Assembly: GCF_026262505.1 (NCBI RefSeq)
Contig: NC_067206.1
Span: 24,567,896 to 24,631,895 of the forward strand
Direction: 5' to 3'
Length of the DNA: 64,000 bases
DNA from: Trichomonas vaginalis G3
Taxonomy: Eukaryota > Parabasalia > Trichomonadida > Trichomonadidae
The translations under genes and the position numbers were made by a program. Positions 37,366 through 47,745 of this stretch are shown here, one piece after another (position 1 is the stretch's first letter; each line of letters starts with the position of its first letter). The notes under the pieces are model-generated. The model had not been told where the DNA came from, searched no databases, and saw only the letters and a list, made by a program, of their open reading frames with translations.

Positions 37366-38187
37366 ATGAATTACGATCCTCTAGTTGACGTTGCTATGTC
37401 ATACATCCAAGATAACACAGTTGCTCTAAGTCCAACATCCATAGAGGAGATTAAGAAAATCTTTCAAGATTTCATCTACAACCCAATGGATTACTTAGTT
37501 TATTGTGAAAGACTCCTCCACTACGTTGATAACGCCCAATCCATTGAAAAACTCAAGGCTATACTTGATGTCGAGGATGACCCAATCCCACCAAGCCCCG
37601 TAATAGAGAAAGGATCTTCCAATTCTAGAAGGAAGACACGAACATGGACGAATTCGGAAGATATAAGGCTTCTCAAAGCCATCCACAAATTGGGATTGGA
37701 GAATTGGAACGAGGTGGCCCAATACGTGGGTAATGGTCGTACCCGCTCACAATGCAGTCAACGTTGGATCCGTGTTCTAGATCCAAGAATATCAAAAGCT
37801 AACTGGACAAAGGAAGAAGTCCAGAAGCTTATAGATTTAGTTTTATTATATGGCGAAAAATCATGGGCCAAAGTTTCGGCCAAAATGGGTAATAGAAGTG
37901 ATGTTCAGTGCAGATATCGTTATCAACAGATTCCGAAGTCTCACTTATTACAGAGTAAGGCAGAGAAATCTTATGAATCTAGTCCTAAAGACGAATCTGT
38001 AGAAGAAGAACATTCGGAACCGGCGTCAATGACTCCAGATCCAATGTTATTCACATCTGCTGCACAGCATGATGTAATTATGTTACCTCAGGAATTGAAA
38101 TTAGACGATCAAATTCCTTTGGTTGCTTCCCATTACGATGTTTTTAAGTCTGAATCTTTGTTTGACTCTTCTTTCTGGCTTCATTGA
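37366..38187 (+). CDS. Two-repeat (R2R3-type) Myb DNA-binding protein
   Basis: The intact protein has 273 residues. Two Myb repeats lie at about 91-140 (TWTNSEDIRLLKAIHKLG..WNEVAQYV..RSQCSQRW) and 144-190 (NWTKEEVQKLIDLVLLYGEKSWAKVSAKM..SDVQCRYRY). The spaced Trp residues and recognition-helix positions are evident. The N-terminal 85 residues are helical; the C-terminus is acidic and Ser/Pro-rich, suiting a regulatory region. Myb factors are a large family in trichomonads and some bind core promoters. Confidence 0.9.
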   Translation: MNYDPLVDVAMSYIQDNTVALSPTSIEEIKKIFQDFIYNPMDYLVYCERLLHYVDNAQSIEKLKAILDVEDDPIPPSPVIEKGSSNSRRKTRTWTNSEDIRLLKAIHKLGLENWNEVAQYVGNGRTRSQCSQRWIRVLDPRISKANWTKEEVQKLIDLVLLYGEKSWAKVSAKMGNRSDVQCRYRYQQIPKSHLLQSKAEKSYESSPKDESVEEEHSEPASMTPDPMLFTSAAQHDVIMLPQELKLDDQIPLVASHYDVFKSESLFDSSFWLH

Positions 38188-38363
38188 ATATAAAATTTTT
38201 GCTATGAATTATTTATATTGAAATTACCAACTTTATTTACGTATTTCAGCCCACTACATAGTCGGGTTTTTCGATTCAGACACACGATTTATAATTATAC
38301 AATTCTTTACACGAAATTGAGCAGAAATTGAAGTGAAAAGGTGACAAATCTCTTTCCAAAAAT

Positions 38364-39554
38364 ATGACGTTTTTCTTTGCATTTCTTTCGCGTTCACTTG
38401 ATATCAATGCTTCAACTTATGCTCAAATCTTCAATAACTCCAAGAATTTGCCCGTTTTTGTTGAAGTTTGGGATCCTTGGTGTCCGCATTGCATGAAATT
38501 CAAAGATGAGTGGAAAACAATAAAGGAAGATCCACAATTTGCTGACAAAGTAATCATTTCCGATATCAATTGTAATTCAAATAAGAATATTTGTAAACAA
38601 TTTCCAGGAAGCGAAACTCCACGCTTTTTCTGGGTAGAAAATCAACAAACATCTCCTGTAAGATACGCTTCTCAAGTTAAAAAATCAGAAATCATTAATT
38701 TTATCAATAAAAATTTATACGAGCAGATTATCATATTAAATCCTGAAGAATACACTGACATTAAGGATAAAATTAACAAAACTACACATGAAGATCGCTC
38801 AAAGCAATATTTCGTTTTCAATATTACAAATAAAGATACTGCTTCATTTAATATGGCTAGGAGCATTGTTTCATCATGTAAACATCTCCCTGTTCATTTT
38901 ATCCTTATTAATGATACATATCATCATTATCCAATTTTATACGCCGATATATTTGGTAACCCGCTTAAATATGAAGGTAAATTTGATCACAGTAGTATTT
39001 CTCAGTTTGTCAAACAAAGATCTTTACAATATCTTTCATTCTTTTCAGAAACAACAAATTATTACACACAGATCAATAAGATTGATTTTGCAGCATTCAT
39101 ATTCCCCAATGATACGTTCTACAACATTTCTGAATTCGCTTCTTTGACTTTAATTGATTATTCAACTGTTCAAACAAATTGTGAGTTTTCTCCACGATTC
39201 TGCCGATATATCTATCAATTCCCTGATAAACAACCAATACTTGCTATCGTCCATCGTCACTCAAACTTATTCTATCTTTACAAATCAACTTTTTCTAAAA
39301 AAGGAATTGAAGAATTTCTGAAATTAGTGAAAGAAGGAAAAGCAAAAGCATATGGACCAGGAAATGGATTGATTGGGAAGGTCCTTGACTTCTATGTTTC
39401 AATGAGAGTCCAAGGCGGAGTTGTTTTTTATATTATCCATATCCCGATATTTTCTTTTGTTTTATTCTTCTTAGTTATCATTTATGCTATAGTAGATACT
39501 ATTAAAGAAAGTATGAAATCAAGATCAAATGATAAAGATAATAAAATTGATTAA
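38364..39554 (+). CDS. Membrane-anchored thioredoxin-fold (PDI-like) protein
   Basis: The intact protein has 396 residues. A hydrophobic N-terminal part (FFFAFLSRSLDINA) may act as a signal peptide. The active site is WDPWCPHC (Cys40 and Cys43) in a thioredoxin context (VFVEVWDPWCPHCMKFKDEW). Later parts look like redox-inactive thioredoxin folds. One strong membrane segment near the end (about 353-378, VVFYIIHIPIFSFVLFFLVIIYAIV) is followed by a 17-residue charged tail. This resembles ER transmembrane thioredoxin-related proteins that assist disulfide formation. Confidence 0.85.
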   Translation: MTFFFAFLSRSLDINASTYAQIFNNSKNLPVFVEVWDPWCPHCMKFKDEWKTIKEDPQFADKVIISDINCNSNKNICKQFPGSETPRFFWVENQQTSPVRYASQVKKSEIINFINKNLYEQIIILNPEEYTDIKDKINKTTHEDRSKQYFVFNITNKDTASFNMARSIVSSCKHLPVHFILINDTYHHYPILYADIFGNPLKYEGKFDHSSISQFVKQRSLQYLSFFSETTNYYTQINKIDFAAFIFPNDTFYNISEFASLTLIDYSTVQTNCEFSPRFCRYIYQFPDKQPILAIVHRHSNLFYLYKSTFSKKGIEEFLKLVKEGKAKAYGPGNGLIGKVLDFYVSMRVQGGVVFYIIHIPIFSFVLFFLVIIYAIVDTIKESMKSRSNDKDNKID

Positions 39555-40095
39555 TTTGCCAAAAATTTCGTTTGATCAACATATACGAACAGAAATCTAT
39601 GTTTTCTAGGATGGATTTGATTTCAGTCCTGCTTATGCCATATGTTATTTTCTCTTGTTCCATGAAATAAATAGAATTTTTGATTTAATACTTTGGTTTT
39701 AAATGCTTAAATGATACTCATACTCGAGGTTATGCTAACGAATGTAGAATTGAGTATCAAAATTAAAGAATTTCAAATAAAAATAATTATTTGCCTCAAA
39801 ACAATTAGAGATATACCCATAAAGCAATAATTCTGCGAAACAAAAGGAAATAATAAACTATTATAGAAAAAAATAATTGTATGAAAAATATATCAGAAAA
39901 TATCAAAATCCGAGTATTAAAGAACAGAGAAGATAAATAAAAAAGTTATGTGTTCACTTAAATGTGCATTTGCAATGTTGTTTATTGATGATTTTTGGAT
40001 GAAAAGTAAAAAAAAAGTAAAATATGTCTTAATAATATATATTTAAGATATTCTATCTATCTCTTTTGGAGTTGTACAAATAAGAAAGTATTAGC
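39555..40095. other. Intergenic, no feature recognised
   Basis: About 540 bp of A+T-rich sequence between convergent genes. I see no gene or notable repeat. Confidence 0.5.
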
Positions 40096-40377
40096 TTACT
40101 CGTGGTGGTGGTGGAGGGATTCTTCCTGGACAACTTCTTCGAGTGTGTTGAGCTTCTTCATAGCGCGGCGGTGTGTGCCGAGGCGCTTCTTGAGGAATTG
40201 GCGAGCAGCACGGCGGCGCTCGATCTTGATAAGATCCATTGTATGGCGTTCGTATGGTTGCCAGCCGACAAGCTCGTGGACGATCTTACGAGCGAAGTTA
40301 ACGCGCTTGCCAGATGAGTGGAGACCGCATTCACGCTTTGGTGCAAGAGCCTTCTGTTGTTGTTGTTCCTCAGACAT
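40096..40377 (-). CDS. RPL36: 60S ribosomal protein eL36
   Basis: The 93-residue protein has the eL36 core: VREL-like KIVHELVGWQPYERHTMDLIK, then the highly basic RRAARQFLKKRLGTHRRAMKKLNTLEEV. The family is usually about 100 residues. The N-terminus is Gln-rich (EEQQQQKALAPK) and the C-terminus has a His run. The gene is distinctly more G+C-rich than its neighbours, as expected for highly expressed trichomonad genes with strong codon preference. It is a part of the large ribosomal subunit. Confidence 0.9.
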   Translation of the reverse strand: MSEEQQQQKALAPKRECGLHSSGKRVNFARKIVHELVGWQPYERHTMDLIKIERRRAARQFLKKRLGTHRRAMKKLNTLEEVVQEESLHHHHE

Positions 40378-40702
40378 TTTCTTAGAAAAGAAGAACCAAA
40401 CCGTAAAAAAAAATTCAAAAATTTTATAAAAAAATCAATTTGACTTGTAGTTTATATTACACAATCGAGATATATGATTTTTTATCAAGAAATTTCTCTG
40501 GATATTGATTTTTCAAAAAACAAAATTTAATTTTCTAATCATATCAAGCCAAGCAATTGCCCAACCAAAATATTTTCTTCCAAGATGATAAAACCCAGCA
40601 TTACATTCTTATTATAGAAGATATATTTTAGAAATATCTTACTTACATAAAAAAAAGTATCCTAATTTTGCAATAATACAATATACAAAAAATGTTTAGT
40701 AA

Positions 40703-41713
40703 TTAATCAGGTTGTCTTACTTTTGGAACTGAAATTTTTCTTACAACAGGGCGTTTTACAATTGGTTGTTGCATTATAGGTGTAGAATTAACTGGTTGAG
40801 TATTTACTACAGGTTGGTATGAAACTTGTTGAACATTCTGAGTCTGGATTTGAATTTTAGGTTGAGAAACAGGAATTTGTTGATGGGTAGGAGTCTGATG
40901 TGTATTTGTGGTCTGTACGATTTTAACTGGTGAAGGTTGAGCAGGAACGAAGCTGTTTTGTTGTGGTTCTGTAAAATGTTGAGTAACAATCGGTTGTTGA
41001 GGAATAACTGGTGGGTTTAATATTGACTCTGTAGTTCTTGATGGTTGCGAAGGCTGTGGTGGTACTTCTGGAGGAGATTCTTGGATTGGAGAATCTTTTT
41101 GTTTCTGTTGAGAAGGTTTTGAAGGATTTCGGCCAAATAGTTCTGTATTATATTTAATAATCGTATTATAGTATGCATCTTGAGCTTCTGACGTCTGAAG
41201 CAAAATCTTCGTTTCTTCAAGAACTCTGTTTGTACTTGACGCCCAATTAGCTGATGCGATGGAATTTGAGTTCTTCATTTTGATTTCGTGTATTACCTTT
41301 TGTAAATATTGTATTTCGTCGTCTAAAATCTTTTCTTCTGATTCTAAAGCGCCAACTGTGTTTTGATATTCAAGATTTTTCTCATTTTTCTCGAGTTGAA
41401 GCTTTAGCTTCTCACGATATACTAAATCATAAGCTTGTTGTGCATCTTGTATTTTTTGTTGATAAATTTGTTTCGTATTTTCAATTTCTTTCATGATATC
41501 TTCATTTGTTTTAGTAATTGACTCGAGTTTCTGCTTTTGAAGTTGGATTTGAGTTTGAATAGATTGAATTTGATTTGAATCTGAAGGATATTCTTGATTT
41601 GCAAGCGTGAGACGCTCATTTTCATCAACAGTATTAATTAATATGTTGATAAGAGCTGTCTGACTATTCAAATCAAGCTGCTTTGTAAAGGGTTTCTCCT
41701 TCTCTGAACTCAT
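40703..41713 (-). CDS. Coiled-coil, Gln/Pro-rich protein, function unknown
   Basis: The intact 336-residue protein has coiled coil at about residues 45-150 (IQTQIQLQKQKLESITKTNEDIMKEI and following), then a Pro/Gln/Thr/Val-rich low-complexity half (for example PPEVPPQPSQPSRTTES) with a basic end (KRPVVRKISVPKVRQ). The layout resembles endocytic or vesicle-coat adaptors with flexible tails, but there is no diagnostic domain. The function is not recognised. Confidence 0.7.
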   Translation of the reverse strand: MSSEKEKPFTKQLDLNSQTALINILINTVDENERLTLANQEYPSDSNQIQSIQTQIQLQKQKLESITKTNEDIMKEIENTKQIYQQKIQDAQQAYDLVYREKLKLQLEKNEKNLEYQNTVGALESEEKILDDEIQYLQKVIHEIKMKNSNSIASANWASSTNRVLEETKILLQTSEAQDAYYNTIIKYNTELFGRNPSKPSQQKQKDSPIQESPPEVPPQPSQPSRTTESILNPPVIPQQPIVTQHFTEPQQNSFVPAQPSPVKIVQTTNTHQTPTHQQIPVSQPKIQIQTQNVQQVSYQPVVNTQPVNSTPIMQQPIVKRPVVRKISVPKVRQPD

Positions 41714-42117
41714 TTGTAATTCAAATTTTTTGGAATTGAATGGAAAGTACTTTAAAAACTCATGTTAAGAGAATTTTAAATGTATATTATGTTTAGTGAT
41801 ATATTTTTAGATATTTCTAACTATTTAACTTTGTTCAAAATCTCCAAATAAATTTCAAAAATGAAATTTTGAAAATTATTTTCTAGATTTTTATGATGGA
41901 TTTTTTATTTTTGAATTTTTTTTGGAATTCATAAAACACATGTGTCGCTTATTTATCATCAGTTACATTAATTCCTTACTGAATTTTAAAGAAAGATCAT
42001 GAATATGTTTATCATTTTGAAATATGTCATCAATTTATAGTGGAATATTAAAGATAACAAAAGCATTACAAAATCATCATAAAAATTTGCCTTACTTCTT
42101 TTATTTTACCAAATTGA
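41714..42117. other. Divergent intergenic region, no feature recognised
   Basis: About 400 bp between the divergent genes at 41713 and 42118. It is A+T-rich and presumably holds both promoters; no clear motif was assigned. Confidence 0.45.
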
Positions 42118-42828
42118 ATGTCAGATCAACCATTTGAGTATATTTTTCGAACTGCATACAATGATATATATCATGAAAATTGTCCAAAAGCTATCAATAT
42201 CCTGAAATATCATGATGATATTCAAGAATTAAAAAATCTTATTATCAAATTAGATCAAAAATCAGTAAATGAATCAGATATTCAAGACGAATTAAAGCAT
42301 AAATTCGATAAAAATATTGATACAGCTGATTGTACAGGTATAAAATCATTACAAACACAGATTTCAGATTTAATCTTATCAAAATTTCAAAATCTAACAA
42401 AAATATGCTCATTAATGATATCTATTTTACATTCTATGGATAAAAATTATGATAAATTTACTGAAATATACAAAAATTCGCAAGAAATCGTAAAAAGTAT
42501 AAATCTTGAATGCCAAAGCGATATTACTATATTCGATACATCTAACAAAATGAATGAGTGGATTGAAAATTCAGTTGATTTAGCCATAGAAGCTAAAAAA
42601 TCAATTGAACGTACATTATATCATGAAAAACCAACATGTCATATATGCCCATATTGCAGAATACATGCTTCAGTTACTTATGCATATCCTTGCCATCATT
42701 CTGGCTTATGTAGTGAATGTTATCAGAAAAAATTGAATGATCCAAAACTTTTTTATACCCATTGTTCTTATTGTAAAAAAGTAGTTACAGAGCTTCGTCC
42801 ATTTAGAGATCCTAAGATCAATTACTAA
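42118..42828 (+). CDS. C-terminal RING/zinc-ribbon-like protein
   Basis: The intact protein has 236 residues. Residues 1-170 are mostly helical without a recognised domain. Residues 175-222 contain spaced Cys/His pairs (CHICPYC, PCHHSGLCSECY, HCSYCKK), a RING-type zinc pattern close to that of E3 ligases with a C-terminal RING. A ubiquitin-ligase role is possible. The pairing of ligands is read by eye. Confidence 0.7.
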   Translation: MSDQPFEYIFRTAYNDIYHENCPKAINILKYHDDIQELKNLIIKLDQKSVNESDIQDELKHKFDKNIDTADCTGIKSLQTQISDLILSKFQNLTKICSLMISILHSMDKNYDKFTEIYKNSQEIVKSINLECQSDITIFDTSNKMNEWIENSVDLAIEAKKSIERTLYHEKPTCHICPYCRIHASVTYAYPCHHSGLCSECYQKKLNDPKLFYTHCSYCKKVVTELRPFRDPKINY

Positions 42829-43563
42829 AAAAATTAACAAGACTGTAATGTGATCTTTTTGAGTTTTTTTTTGTATTTCGAGGTTAAATAAATTAACGTA
42901 TTGCACCAATGTGTTATAACAGGTCGATTTATAATAAAATAATTATTATAATAAATTTGATATTCAGCGACGGCGCTACGCGCCTTTTAGCATTCTGGGC
43001 ATGTAAGTGCCCAGAATGCAAGCTTGAGAAATTTGAAACTTCGTTTCAAATTTCTGCCTTGCTGTTATGTAAAAAGATTTTTTTGGTGTGAAAATTGAAT
43101 GTAAAAATAAAATTTAGTTTTTTTCCTGAGATATGGATTTTTTTAGAAGATATTAGAGATGTCAGTCTCAATTTACAAATTTTTTTTAAATTGAGAGGAA
43201 TTTTAATGATACGATTTTATTTGATATATGGATTTTTTAGAAGATTTTAAAGATGTCAGTCTCAATTTATAAAAAAATTTAAAATTGAGAGGAATTTTAA
43301 CGATACGATTTAATTTGATATATGAATTTTTTAGGAGATTTTAGAGATGTCAGTCTCAATTTTTAAAAAAGCGGTTAATGTGTCGCAAGCTTGAAGTCTA
43401 AAATGGCAAATACTGAACTTATTTAAAATTTGATTTAATAAATAAATCATACTTTATATCAGTATCCTAAAACAATTTTTAAAATAGAGTTTTAAAAATC
43501 CAAAATTTCATGAAAAGTGACAAAAATTGCCAAATTGCCAGTATATGAGATTTTAATGATATC
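42829..43563. repeat. Intergenic repeats: three hairpins and three 93-bp units
   Basis: Three G+C-richer hairpins follow each other at 42966-43060: GGCGC-TAC-GCGCC, GCATTCTGGGCA...TGCCCAGAATGC and AGAAATTTGAAAC-TTC-GTTTCAAATTTCT. Three diverged copies of a unit of about 93 bp (ATATGGATTTTTTAGAAGAT, GATGTCAGTCTCAATTT, AAATTGAGAGGAATTTTAA) start at 43130, 43223 and 43317. No gene is present. The region borders the left end of copy B. Confidence 0.7.
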
Positions 43564-43687
43564 AAAAAAAAAAAAAAAAAAAAAGGTAGTGGGGCTTCCA
43601 GGCACTTCGTGCCCTCTAGCCCCGAAGATGTTTAGAATATGAGAGAGGTCCTATAAACCGGAGAAAGTGTCATATAAACATCTGTCA
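43564..43687 (+). repeat. Shortened left terminal repeat joined to methyltransferase fragment (copy B)
   Basis: 43564-43635 matches the outer 55 or so bases of the copy A terminal repeat after the A-run (to GATGTTTAG). At a shared TAG it jumps to AATATGAGAGAGGTCCTATA, the sequence at 3926-3977 of copy A, which is duplicated methyltransferase 3' sequence. So about 330 bp of the end were lost here. Confidence 0.75.
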
Positions 43688-44445
43688 TTTTACTCAGAAT
43701 TTTCATGAAATTTACACCAAAAATATATTTTAGGGTAGAAGGGTATATCTAACCTCTTTTCTAACCTCTTTTCTACCCTCTTGAATTTTCATGAAATTTA
43801 CACCAAAAATATATTTTAGGGTAGAAGGGTATATCTAACCTCTTTTCTAACCTCTTTTCTACCCTCTTGAATTTTCATGAAATTTACACCAAAAATATAT
43901 TTTAGGGTAGAAGGGTATATCTAACCTCTTTTCTAACCTCTTTTCTACCCTCTTGAATTTTCATGAAATTTACACCAAAAATATACTACTAGGGTCATTT
44001 ACGAAGAAATCTCAACAATGTCTTTACGATGAAGTCTTGACAAAGTCTTTACGAAGAAGTCTCAACAAAGTCTTTACGAAGAAGTCTCAACAAAGTCTTT
44101 ACGAAGAAGTCTTAACAAAGTCTTTACGAAGAAATTCATGAAAATTCAAGAGGGTAGAAAAGAGGTTAGAAAAGAGGTTAGATATACCCTTCTACCCTAA
44201 AATATATTTTTGGGTCATTTACGAAGAAGTCTCAACAAAGTCTTTACGAAGAAGTCTCAACAAAGTCTTTACGAAGAAGTCTTGACAAAACATTTACGAA
44301 GAAATTCATGAAAATTCAAGAGGGTAGAAAAGAGGTTAGAAAAGAGGTTAGATATACCCTTCTACCCTAAATTATATTTTTGGGTCATTTACACTCATTT
44401 ACGAAGAAGTCTCAACAAAGTCTTTACGAAGAAGTCTTTACAAAA
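43688..44445. repeat. Iterated repeat block: 86-bp units and their inverse, plus 25-bp units
   Basis: An 86-bp unit starts at 43697, 43783, 43869 and (partial) 43955: ATTTACACCAAAAATATATT core, GGGTAGAAGGGTATATC, then CTAACCTCTTTT twice and CTACCCTC. Inverse copies lie at 44134-44220 and 44309-44392. Between them are 25-bp units (GAAGAAGTCTCAACAAAGTC, then TTTAC). The block is inserted just inside the methyltransferase fragment and before the first gene; copy A lacks it. Confidence 0.8.
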
Positions 44446-44480
44446 CATCTGTCAAAAGCCGCTTTTTAACTTCACTTAAA

Positions 44481-46619
44481 ATGCCACGTAAGCTACGTAA
44501 GAATATACGTAAGAGGAAGAGAGCATTGAAACATCCAATAGTAAAACTGACACCACAACAACAGTTGCAACAACAAATGCTGAATGACCCCACTATGTTG
44601 CAACAAATGTCAAGCAATCCTATGCTTTTAAACCGAGTTGTTGGTGCACAGAGTGGAGGTTTAAGAGCGGCACTTTTAGCGAAAATGGCAGGCTATGGTG
44701 GAGCTGCAGACGGAACAGCCTATAACCCTCAAAGTCAAATGAATTTGAGTTCACTCAAAAATCAAATAACAGATGTCAAAAGTCAAACATAGACATACAG
44801 AAGCAAATAAGTGAAAACGAAAAGAAACTAGAATATGACAGACACACAAAGAAACTCAATGAGTTAAACGTAGAGAAAAAGAAGAAAGAAGAACAACTGA
44901 AAGAACTAAGTACAGAGGAATATGCGAAAAAAGTGTCAGAAAAAGCAGCAGAAGTAGCAAAAATGGAACAAGATGTTATAAATTTGAAAAACCATACTAC
45001 TCAATATAAAGTACTGAAAGATGAAGAGATAAAACAAAAAGCCATGAAGACATATATGGATAGCGATGAGTATAAAAAAGAAGTTGAAGCAAATGTAAAG
45101 GCAGAAAAACTTTTACAGTTGCAAAACCAAACCGTACAGTATGAAAACTTAGCACAAGAAAGTAAAATAACGACGCAGCCATGCAAAAGGCAATGAAAAG
45201 CGCAGAATATATAAAAGCCAACAATGACTGGTTAGATGCCCAAGCCAACGCTAAAGCAGCCCAACTCATAGGGTCAATAAGGACAAAAATACAAGCGGAT
45301 GAAGATAGTTCAAATGAAGCTTTAACAAATGCTGACTTTAAGAACGCCTTCGAAGCTCTTCATAGTAAGGTGAAACAAGTGAACGACTTCTCATCTGGAA
45401 AGAAACTGAAGTCTGAAGGTTTCGACAAAGAGTTAAGAGAAGTAGCACAAAATATGACGAAAATAACAGATGCAGCAACGAGACAGGCAGTTCAAAGTGC
45501 CTATGACGCCGTTAGAGCAACTGTTGTGAAAAGTCAAGAAAAAGAGTTACAACAGACCAAAACAGACCTAGTAAAATGCTTTCTTAAGAACGAAAAGTCA
45601 GGTAGGACATTACGCTGCAGATGGAACATATGTGCCAGCTGGTGGAACTTATATACCACCAAACCCTCCAAGAGAAGCACCTGCACCAGGACTACCTAAA
45701 ACATTTACATCGTCACATGGACACAGACACAGGCATGCACCAAAACCAACACAACAACCAACACAACAACCAACACAACAACCAGCACAACAACCACCTC
45801 CACAACCAGCACAACAACCAACACAACAACCAGCACAGCAACCAACAGTTCAAAACACTGCACCACAACCACAAACAGAGCAAGGACATAAAAGAAGTAG
45901 AGAACAAGGAAACCAAGAATTCTTAAAATGCTTAAAGAAGAGTGTGGTTTCCCAGATACTGTTGACTTTAGTGACAGATATAAGAAGCTATTGGAAAGTT
46001 CAAGGATGGAAATACTGACCCGAACCTATTTAGCTTTATGGCTCAGCACCAAAACGGATATAATCTCAAACCTGGAAAATACAAGCTCGCTAAGGGATAT
46101 GATTTAATAGCATATCATCCAAATGACATGGATGAATTTACTCCGAGATATTTGATGTCAGAGCTAAATGACAATTCAACTTTCGTCATGAAAAGCGTAA
46201 AAAATAGAGACGGAACGAAAGAACAAAAGCTTATGAATGCGGATGACGTAGATAGGGAAATTGTTAAAAACGGTCTCGGAATATATGAAATGCCAGCAGA
46301 TGAGGTACAAGAAAACTCCACAGGAAGAACTAGTTCAGATACAACCAGACATGGAAGAAATAGTTCAGCAACAACAGCTAGAAGAGCCTGAAGGAAACGA
46401 ACAAGTCACTCCTTTGGAAACTAACTTCACAGAACTAGATGAAGATTTGGAACAGCCGAAAAATCTTGACCCTCAACAAGAGTATGCGGAGAATATGGAA
46501 TCTTTCCAAGAGTCTAAGAAAGATTCGGCTGACATAGTAGAAGAATATCGAAAATGTTTGCCGACATACAAAGACTCCAACATCAGATGAAAATATTCAG
46601 CATAGAATGGAAGAACTGA
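44481..46619 (+). pseudogene. Copy B version of the 731-aa coiled-coil protein, broken
   Basis: It is nearly identical to copy A at 4004-6199 but frameshifted at several places (first near 44780, where one A is missing from the AAAAAGTC run). Only 103 codons are open from the start. The GGTYIPA repeats are fewer and the Q/P block differs in repeat number. The stop overlaps the next ATG as in copy A. Confidence 0.8.
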
Positions 46620-47713
46620 AAAAAAATGTACACAAATACAACAACCCTTTTTACTTACGAGCATTTAACGTTCAATCTTCGGATGAACTCGGTGAAAATA
46701 AAAGGTTAAATTTCAAGAAAACATATAGAAATGAAACATTGTTTTAAAGTTCATTCAGAACCTAACCAAGATGGAAACAAACCTACTTTTGTTTCTGCAG
46801 ACGATGGAACTACAATGAGATGGGGTCATAAAGCTAATTCGGATAGGTGGTTCATAAACTTACAACCACAATTCCAAGAAGTTGTAGACGCATGGAAGTC
46901 AATGGTGAACCAGATATTAGCTGGTATTTTAAGCGCGGCTTTAATGCCATTGAAAGATATGAAACATGCAGATATTTTGGACCAGTATGAAATGAACATG
47001 GCTGATGGAAATATAACACCTGACGTTCTAGAACATTTATCTCAAAGAACTACACAGAACCATAAAGATGGTATATTTGGTGAAGAGTTTAGAAAGAAAG
47101 TTAGGGAGAGAGAAGGAAGAGAACTATTGTACATGACTTGCAAACGAAAGTTTACAAAATGTCATAAAAACTTACTTTGCAGACAATGAACCGAGAAGGG
47201 ATGAATATTTAAGAAAACTCAAATGGACAGTACCAAATGAAATGTTAGTATTGAAAAACATGTTCCTTGACAAAATAAAACCAACTACAGAAATAAACGA
47301 CGCAAGACTGAAAGATTGGGTAAAAGCTTTCCCATTCACAAAAGATATAGTTGGTAACATGGAAAGAAAACCAGAATGGCTACAAAAAACATATATTTGG
47401 AAACGAGCTTATTCCATATGGACAGGCACTGTTTGAAGAGCTTGAACCAGAAACTCAGGAAAGAGTCATGCAAACAATACGCGACGACTCAAATACAGAC
47501 TATGACAAACTCTTTCTAGGATATAGGTTACCTGAGATGGGCGACCAGAGCCAAAAGGCAAAAAGGACATGGGAAATTTGCAACATACTAGATGAACATA
47601 ATGCAAAGATGCAACAACTTCAAGCAGAGGGCAATGAAGGAAAAAGAAGAGTTAAAAACTCAGTCAGGAAGAAAGTAAAGCTTGGTCGGAGTGGGTTCTA
47701 TTATGACATATAA
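46607..47713 (+). pseudogene. Copy B version of the 399-aa protein, broken
   Basis: It starts at ATG 46607 and matches 6187-7386 in pieces, with several frameshifts (for example an extra T at 46744 and changes near 46900, 47130 and 47390). It lacks about 90 bp that encode the PKKKRRVE motif and the Ser/Glu run in copy A. Confidence 0.75.
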
Positions 47714-47745
47714 ATCCAACTATTCTATATTTTTACTCATATGAA

